Positions 59,467 through 64,000 of a stretch of 64,000 nt of DNA are shown in pieces. The notes under the pieces are model-generated. The model was given only the letters and a program-made list of their open reading frames with translations, made no database searches and had not been told where the DNA came from. The DNA is taken from the NCBI GenBank assembly GCA_017303635.1, contig JAFLCG010000021.1, positions 1-64,000 of the forward strand, in the 5' to 3' direction. The DNA comes from Anaerolineae bacterium. GTDB lineage: Bacteria > Chloroflexota > Anaerolineae > Aggregatilineales > Phototrophicaceae. Numbering within the stretch: position 1 is the stretch's first letter; each line of letters starts with the position of its first letter. Both the position numbers and the translations under genes were made by a program.

Positions 59467-60288
59467 ATGTGTGCTGATTTACGCGGACAAGTAATCAACG
59501 GCTACGAGTTTCAGACATCCATTGGTATGGGTGGATACGGACTCGTCTACCGGGCGCTCCAGTCAGGGATCAATCGCGAAGTGGCTATCAAGATGATCCT
59601 GCCGGATTACGCGGCCCATGAGTCTTTCCGCCAGCGCTTCGATCAGGAAGCGCGCCTGGTCGCCACGCTGGAGCATCCTTACGTCGTACCCCTCTATGAC
59701 TACTGGCAGGATGACAATGGCGCGTTTCTGGTGATGCGTTATCTGCGCGGGGGCAGTATGCGGGCGCGGCTGCGGCAGGGCAACCCCCTCAGCCTGGAAG
59801 AAGTCAATCATCTGCTCGGTCAGGCCGGGGATGCGCTGGCGACAGCCCATCTGGCTGGGGTGGTTCACCGGGATTTTAAGCCGGATAACCTGCTGCTGGA
59901 TGAGCGGGGTAATGTCTACTTGTCCGATTTTGGCATCGCCAAAGATCTGAATCTCGATCTGCAATTGACCAAGAGCGGTATCGTGGGTTCACCGGCCTAT
60001 CTCTCCCCGGAGCAGGTCTTGCGCCAGGGTGTCACCCCGGCTTCCGATATTTACTGCCTGGGCATTACCGTGTTTGAACTGCTGACCGGTCAGCATCCCT
60101 TCTTTGGCACCAGCGCTAGCGGCATGTTCAATAAACACATCAAGGACCCGGTTCCCTCGGTGATGATGACGCGGCCCAGTCTGCCGCCTGCTGTCGATTA
60201 TGTCATTCAGAAGGCGACGGCCAAGAACCCGACGCAGCGGTATCGTTCGGTCTACGACCTGCGGGATGCATTGCAAGCGGTGATCTGA
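59467..60288 (+). CDS. Hanks-type Ser/Thr protein kinase, catalytic domain only
   Basis: 273 residues, just the kinase domain. Glycine loop IGMGGYGLVYRA, Lys in VAIKMILP, catalytic loop VVHRDFKPDNLLL, DFGIAKDL, GSPAYLSPEQ, and the C-lobe DIYCLGITVFELLTG. All catalytic residues are present. It has no sensor, membrane segment or WD40/AAA output domain, unlike most Chloroflexota kinases, so it must recognise partners directly. It is 56 bases before the macro-like gene. Confidence 0.94.
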   Translation: MCADLRGQVINGYEFQTSIGMGGYGLVYRALQSGINREVAIKMILPDYAAHESFRQRFDQEARLVATLEHPYVVPLYDYWQDDNGAFLVMRYLRGGSMRARLRQGNPLSLEEVNHLLGQAGDALATAHLAGVVHRDFKPDNLLLDERGNVYLSDFGIAKDLNLDLQLTKSGIVGSPAYLSPEQVLRQGVTPASDIYCLGITVFELLTGQHPFFGTSASGMFNKHIKDPVPSVMMTRPSLPPAVDYVIQKATAKNPTQRYRSVYDLRDALQAVI

Positions 60289-60344
60289 TCGCCGCGAACC
60301 GACCTATCTCGATGTGTCTTCACTGTGAACTGAGAATTTTAAAC

Positions 60345-60779
60345 GTGCCTCTCACTTACACCACCGGCGATCCACTGCAAACCACGCTGCAGACTCTGGC
60401 GATCGGTCACAATGCCAAAGGCCGCACCGAGACGAATCCGTTGGATATGCGGCTTCAGGCCGAGTATCCAGCCGCTTTCGCCGGGTACAGTCGCCTCTGT
60501 CGTCAGGGGCGTATCCGGCCCGGTGGCTTGTGGTCGTGGAGCGAGTCCCTGCCCCGGTTGCTCTTCCTGACCGTGCGGGAAAGTTCGGTCGGGGCTACCC
60601 GGCTGCGCTATGTCGAAGCCGCCCTGATGACGATCACCCGCGAATACTACTACTACGATTTGCAGAGCATTGCGCTGGCACCGCTGACCGGCAAAGAAGA
60701 GTGGCCGAGTATGCGCCCGGTGGTCGATTACTGCCTGAGCGCCTGCCCGTTGGAGATCGAGGTTTACGAGCCGGAATGA
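60345..60779 (+). CDS. Macro-domain-like protein (DarG/TARG1-type fold)
   Basis: 144 residues. The opening PLTYTTGDPLQTTLQTLAIG, then HNAKGR, a helix AEYPAAFAGYSRLCRQGRI, LLFLTVRES, a long helix ending in LQSIALAPL, and EIEVYEPE follow the order of elements in macro domains of the DarG/TARG1 group, which bind or remove ADP-ribose. The usual glycine-rich loop after SIAxPxLG is altered (TGKEEW), so catalysis is uncertain. GTG 60345 gives the standard N-terminus; an ATG at 60312 is an alternative. No DarT-like toxin is adjacent. Confidence 0.6.
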   Translation: MPLTYTTGDPLQTTLQTLAIGHNAKGRTETNPLDMRLQAEYPAAFAGYSRLCRQGRIRPGGLWSWSESLPRLLFLTVRESSVGATRLRYVEAALMTITREYYYYDLQSIALAPLTGKEEWPSMRPVVDYCLSACPLEIEVYEPE

Positions 60780-60783
60780 ATCC

Positions 60784-61548
60784 CTATCCGGGTGGTGTCC
60801 AGCGCACCGGCTTGAGCAGGCTGCGGTCAAACGACCCGATTTGATCGGGCGGGGTGGCTTCTAGAGCCGCGCGGACCCGATACGAGTCCTCTCGGAGCTG
60901 CTTCACATCAATTCCCTGGCAGCGATCCGGCAGCATCGCCAGCCACTGCACCGACCTCAGCAGCATCTTGAGCGCTCCCCGGTGGTTGCCCCGTTCGATC
61001 TGATAGTAGGCGATGCCCACCTGCAAAATCGCCCGGTACAGTTCGCGCACGGGCCCGCTGGTCGCCATCCACTGTGCTTCAAACAGGTCGTGCTGCGGAT
61101 AGTATTCCCCAGCGTTGAACTTCTCGACTCCCTGCTGACCTAACGGCGGGAGCGGTTCGGCACAGCCGCAGTCGAGCGCTTCTGCCGTCGCTGCATCCAG
61201 GACGCGAGCATAATCCTTGAGCAGCCCCGGCAATTGAGCCTGGAGAGTCTCGACCGGAATAGCGACATCCGCCCCCTGGCTGAGCGACTCGGCGCGGCGG
61301 GCAGGATCGGCGCTCACCAGCACGATGGCAATGCGGCGGGTGGCCGGGCTGGTCTTGGGCGCGGTCGTCCAAAAGCGCCAGTCGGGGCTATCTCCATCCA
61401 CCAGTATCAGGGCGGCATGATCGTCCGTCAGCCGGGTCAGGTAGCCGGGGCCGGGTTGGGTATAGTGAGCGAGGGTGTAGTCATCCGTGAGGGGCAAATT
61501 TTTCGCCCAGGCCGGCGCGCCGCACAAGACGATTTTTAAGGGGGGCAT
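60784..61548 (-). CDS. DUF309 protein with N-terminal receiver-like domain
   Basis: 254 residues. The N-terminal part (1-125) has a flavodoxin/receiver-like pattern (LKIVLCGAP; ALILVDGDSPDW; IAIVLVSAD) but not clear phosphorylation residues. The C-terminal DUF309 domain reads GVEKFNAGEYYPQHDLFEAQ, then ELYRAILQVGIAYYQIERGN and GALKMLLRS. DUF309 folds as a helical bundle of unknown function. It converges on the macro-like gene, four bases apart. Confidence 0.85.
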   Translation of the reverse strand: MPPLKIVLCGAPAWAKNLPLTDDYTLAHYTQPGPGYLTRLTDDHAALILVDGDSPDWRFWTTAPKTSPATRRIAIVLVSADPARRAESLSQGADVAIPVETLQAQLPGLLKDYARVLDAATAEALDCGCAEPLPPLGQQGVEKFNAGEYYPQHDLFEAQWMATSGPVRELYRAILQVGIAYYQIERGNHRGALKMLLRSVQWLAMLPDRCQGIDVKQLREDSYRVRAALEATPPDQIGSFDRSLLKPVRWTPPG

Positions 61549-61619
61549 AGTGCAGGACTCGGTGTAGGTGATCGATACGACCTAGTCTATAGTCCTTTTC
61601 TATCCGCTGCCAACAGCGC

Positions 61620-62441
61620 TTAGTCCCGGCGGTAGCGGCGGGCGCGGGCGCGCAAGAGAGGCACTGTCTCCGGCGAGAGGTTGACCGAGCCGAGTTGATC
61701 GTAACGCGGGCGGTGAAAGTCGGAACCGCCGGTCATCACTAGTTTGTGCTGCCGGGCCAGTCCTCGCAGATTTTCCCGCACGGTGTAGTTATTGCCCGCG
61801 TGTTGCACCTCCACACCATCCAGCCCGGCGCGGATCAGGCGCGGGATCAGGGCGAGATGATAGGGGATCAGGCCGGGATGAGCTAGCACCGCCACACCGC
61901 CTGCCTCATGAATGAGTTCAATGGCAGCTTCTGGAGTGAGTTTAGGCCGCCCGACAAAAGCCGGGCCGCCCGTTCGCAGGTAGCGGTCGAAGGCATCATT
62001 AATGCTCTCCGCATAGCCTGCTTCGACCATGGCCTGTGCGATGTGAGGGCGACCGAGGCTGCCGCCTTCAGCGATCTCCAGCACCCGCTCCCAGCCCAGC
62101 GGCATTCCCATGCTCTGCAAGCGGTCGAGGATCCGGCGGCCTCGATCCTGCCGCCCTTCGCGGAACACCTTAAGTTGAGCTTGCAGGTTCGGGTACTCCG
62201 GGTCGAGGCAGTAGCCCAGTATATCCACCGCCTGCTCGTCATCCTCCGCGCCGATCTCCACGCCAGGAATCAAAACTGGCGACCCGGAGGCCGCCAGCCC
62301 GGCTTCAAATAGACCGGCTGTGGTATCGTGGTCTGTGATGGCGAGTACATCGATGCGCTCCCGCCGCGCTAGCGCAATCAGTTCCGTTGGACTGAGTAAA
62401 CCATCTGACGCGGTGGTATGCGTGTGCAGGTCAATTCGCAG
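61620..62441 (-). CDS. PHP-domain phosphoesterase (RNase AM / nucleoside bisphosphate phosphatase type)
   Basis: About 273 residues if started at CTG 62441. From there: LRIDLHTHTTASDGLLSPTE, LAITDHDTTAG, PGVEIGAEDDE, AGGVAVLAHPG and TGGSDFHRP, the full set of PHP metal-binding His and Asp. No ATG, GTG or TTG exists upstream of the HTH motif in this frame before a stop; GGGGAG lies nine bases before the CTG. Starting at the first TTG (62273) would delete essential residues. The start overlaps the end of spoVS by 11 bases, so the two are coupled. Confidence 0.88.
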   Translation of the reverse strand: MRIDLHTHTTASDGLLSPTELIALARRERIDVLAITDHDTTAGLFEAGLAASGSPVLIPGVEIGAEDDEQAVDILGYCLDPEYPNLQAQLKVFREGRQDRGRRILDRLQSMGMPLGWERVLEIAEGGSLGRPHIAQAMVEAGYAESINDAFDRYLRTGGPAFVGRPKLTPEAAIELIHEAGGVAVLAHPGLIPYHLALIPRLIRAGLDGVEVQHAGNNYTVRENLRGLARQHKLVMTGGSDFHRPRYDQLGSVNLSPETVPLLRARARRYRRD

Positions 62442-62742
62442 GTTTTGCTTCTCCCCGCGGCTCGACCGTAAACCTCACCGCTGTCCGTTCTTGTCCATCA
62501 ATATGTACTTCAGTGAAATAAGGTGTAAAAACAATATCGATGTTATCACGGCCCAGATAGCCTCGCGCAATCGCCAGCGCTTTAACGGCCTGGTTGACCG
62601 CACCGGCACCGATGGCTTGCACTTCGGCGTGGTGATGTTCCCGAATAACCCCGGCAATCGCCCCTGCGACGGCAGTGGATCGGGACTTGGCGGACACCTT
62701 GATTACATCAGGCCCCAGTGAGAATTCGTCTTCAGGGTTCAT
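62431..62742 (-). CDS. spoVS: Stage V sporulation protein S
   Basis: 103 residues. The SpoVS core is unmistakable: IKVSAKSRSTAVAGAIAGVI, EVQAIGAGAVNQAVKALAIA, FTPYFTEVHIDGQERTAVRF. SpoVS is a small Alba-like putative nucleic-acid-binding protein, first known from Bacillus sporulation but also present in non-sporulating phyla. It has a slightly longer C-terminus (GEAKPAN) that overlaps the PHP gene. Confidence 0.94.
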   Translation of the reverse strand: MNPEDEFSLGPDVIKVSAKSRSTAVAGAIAGVIREHHHAEVQAIGAGAVNQAVKALAIARGYLGRDNIDIVFTPYFTEVHIDGQERTAVRFTVEPRGEAKPAN

Positions 62743-62889
62743 TGTGGTATCCTCGCCTCTGGCACAGACGCCTAATTTAGGCTGCGTCGCTGACGGCCAG
62801 TTGCATTGATTATAACCACGCCGCAGATGCAGCGTAGAGTTGGCTTCCCGACATTAATTGTATATGAAATCGTAAGACGAGTCCACCAA

Positions 62890-64000
62890 ATGCTCGATTG
62901 GCTCATTGTGGGTGGCGGAATTCACGGCACCCATCTGGCACTCTACCTGACTCAGCGGCGACGAGTGCCGCTTGATCGTCTGCGTATCCTGGATCCCTAT
63001 CCGGAACCGTTGGCTTTGTGGGAACACCACACGGCGAACGTCGGTATGACCTATCTGCGCTCTGGTCACGCGCATAACCTGCACTATGATCCATTCTCGC
63101 TGATCACTTTTGCTCGTACGCAGGCCGGTCAGCCGCTGGCTGAATTTCTGGAACCGTATGGACGGCCTTCACTGGCGCTCTTTCGGGCACATAGCCAGCA
63201 GTTGATCCAGCAGTATAAGTTGAATAGTATTCGCCTGATGGGTCGCGCCAGTGGCCTGAGCCGAATCCCTGGGGGTTGGCGCGTGGAGACCGAGACCGGG
63301 TCTATCGAGTCAGCACAGGTGGCACTGGCCTTTGGTCTGACCGAGCAACCCGCTTGGCCGACCGTTTTTGCCGGGATGCGCGGTGCGGCCGGGGTACAGC
63401 ATATTTTCGATCCGGCCTTTGACCGGGCGGCTCTGCAGGATTGGTCACAAGCGGTCGTCGTTGGCGGTGGGATCACCGCTGCCCAGACTGCGCTCTCGCT
63501 GGCGCTGCGTCAACCCGGGACGGTCACGCTGGTGATGCGCCATCCCCCCCGCTTGCATCAGTTTGATGCAGACCCCGGTTGGGTGGGTATGACACTGGGC
63601 GAATTCTATGCCGATGCGGACTATGCCCGCCGTCGGGCAGTCATCCAGCGGGCGCGTCATCGAGGGTCCATGCCGCCGGATGTCGCCCGTGAGTTGCAAA
63701 CAGCGGTTCAACACGGCTTGCTCCATCTTGTCGAAGCCGAGGTCAACGCGGTGAACCGTACAACAACCGATTTGCATGCCCCTCTTCGGCTGGAAGCGCG
63801 CCATAGCGGCTGGTCGCTGGTCGCCGATACGCTGATCCTCGCCACTGGCCTCGACCCGCGCCGGCCCGGTGGTGCATGGCTGGATGCAGCCATTGACCAG
63901 TTCGGCCTGCCGCTCGCGCCGGATGGTTATCCAATTGTCGATCAACGGCTGGCTTGGGCGGAGGGGTTGCACGTGAGCGGCCCGCTAGCCGAACTGGAGA
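62890..64000 (+). CDS. FAD/NAD(P)-binding oxidoreductase, C-terminus beyond window
   Basis: 370 codons are visible with no stop. The N-terminal Rossmann motif is LIVGGGIHGTHLALYL; a second dinucleotide motif is VVVGGGITAAQTALSLAL near residue 195, and LILATGLDPRRPG near 320. The layout fits flavin-dependent monooxygenase-like or lysine/ornithine-hydroxylase-like FAD/NAD(P)-binding proteins. Start at ATG 62890, no strong ribosome binding site. Divergent from spoVS. Confidence 0.85.
   Translation, partial: MLDWLIVGGGIHGTHLALYLTQRRRVPLDRLRILDPYPEPLALWEHHTANVGMTYLRSGHAHNLHYDPFSLITFARTQAGQPLAEFLEPYGRPSLALFRAHSQQLIQQYKLNSIRLMGRASGLSRIPGGWRVETETGSIESAQVALAFGLTEQPAWPTVFAGMRGAAGVQHIFDPAFDRAALQDWSQAVVVGGGITAAQTALSLALRQPGTVTLVMRHPPRLHQFDADPGWVGMTLGEFYADADYARRRAVIQRARHRGSMPPDVARELQTAVQHGLLHLVEAEVNAVNRTTTDLHAPLRLEARHSGWSLVADTLILATGLDPRRPGGAWLDAAIDQFGLPLAPDGYPIVDQRLAWAEGLHVSGPLAELE

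Noticed and set aside
60345..60779. DarTG toxin-antitoxin system
   Set aside because: The macro-like protein has no DarT partner beside it, and the glycine loop typical of DarG is altered.

Overview
The window looks like a chromosome segment of a Chloroflexota bacterium, probably Anaerolineae-like (inference). The grounds are gene content: many Hanks-type Ser/Thr kinases, TIR-WD40 and TIR-FGE proteins, SpoVS, DUF3352, DUF3052 and HXXEE proteins, CUT1 ABC genes without a local ATPase, and GC-rich coding DNA with intergenic spaces full of short palindromic repeats. I saw no rRNA, tRNA or CRISPR array.

Layout. 1-127: end of an IS3-like element. 0.3-4.7 kb: a minus-strand phosphorelay operon (PAS/HisKA_2 kinase, response regulator, receiver-kinase-receiver hybrid). 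5.1-7.6 kb: a STAS-like protein, an unrecognised 433-residue protein and a small membrane protein. 7.7-12.2 kb: FtsX-type permease and a secreted zinc peptidase. 12.4-14.2 kb: Ada plus a PEP-mutase-family enzyme. 14.2-16.8 kb: P450 with a divergent TetR and a probable operator. 16.8-21.6 kb: nucleoside hydrolase divergent from a three-gene CUT1 transporter. 21.7-26 kb: a TetR/membrane-protein pair with twin operators, CIA30, GlsB-like and DUF3352 proteins. 26.2-33.7 kb: transketolase, a repeat-rich gap with a dead Mrr fragment, DUF3052, GatA, an IYD-like flavoprotein, M42 peptidase and DUF1801. 33.8-41.5 kb: signalling and accessory region (TIR-TM-FGE protein, a Ser/Thr kinase fused to a receiver and LuxR-type HTH, a secreted protein, a lone receiver, a serine hydrolase, a Ca/Na antiporter). 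41.7-45.5 kb: RHH protein, divergent kinase-like protein, unknown protein, disulfide oxidoreductase and a duplicated fragment of it.

45.6-54.3 kb is the most coherent unit. It resembles the protein-thiocarboxylate route to homocysteine: a JAMM protease, MetY, MetX, a ThiS/MoaD-like sulfur carrier with a masked GG-QE tail, and a MoeZ-type activating enzyme. DUF4395, a thioredoxin and a sulfite-oxidase-like enzyme lie among them, together with two repeat-associated accessory genes (four-helix bundle, GxxExxY). Upstream is a 36-codon reading frame with seven Cys and four Met codons, then a strong terminator and a competing antiterminator pairing. I read this as a Cys/Met-sensing attenuator, and it is the main discovery candidate.

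54.3-58.2 kb holds a TIR protein with 14 WD40 repeats, bracketed by 27-nt imperfect inverted repeats and followed by a remnant of a paralogous tail. 58.3-60.8 kb is a tight run of exonuclease, HXXEE protein, lone kinase and macro-like protein. 60.8-62.7 kb holds DUF309, a PHP phosphoesterase apparently starting at CTG, and SpoVS. An FAD/NAD(P)-binding oxidoreductase runs off the right edge.
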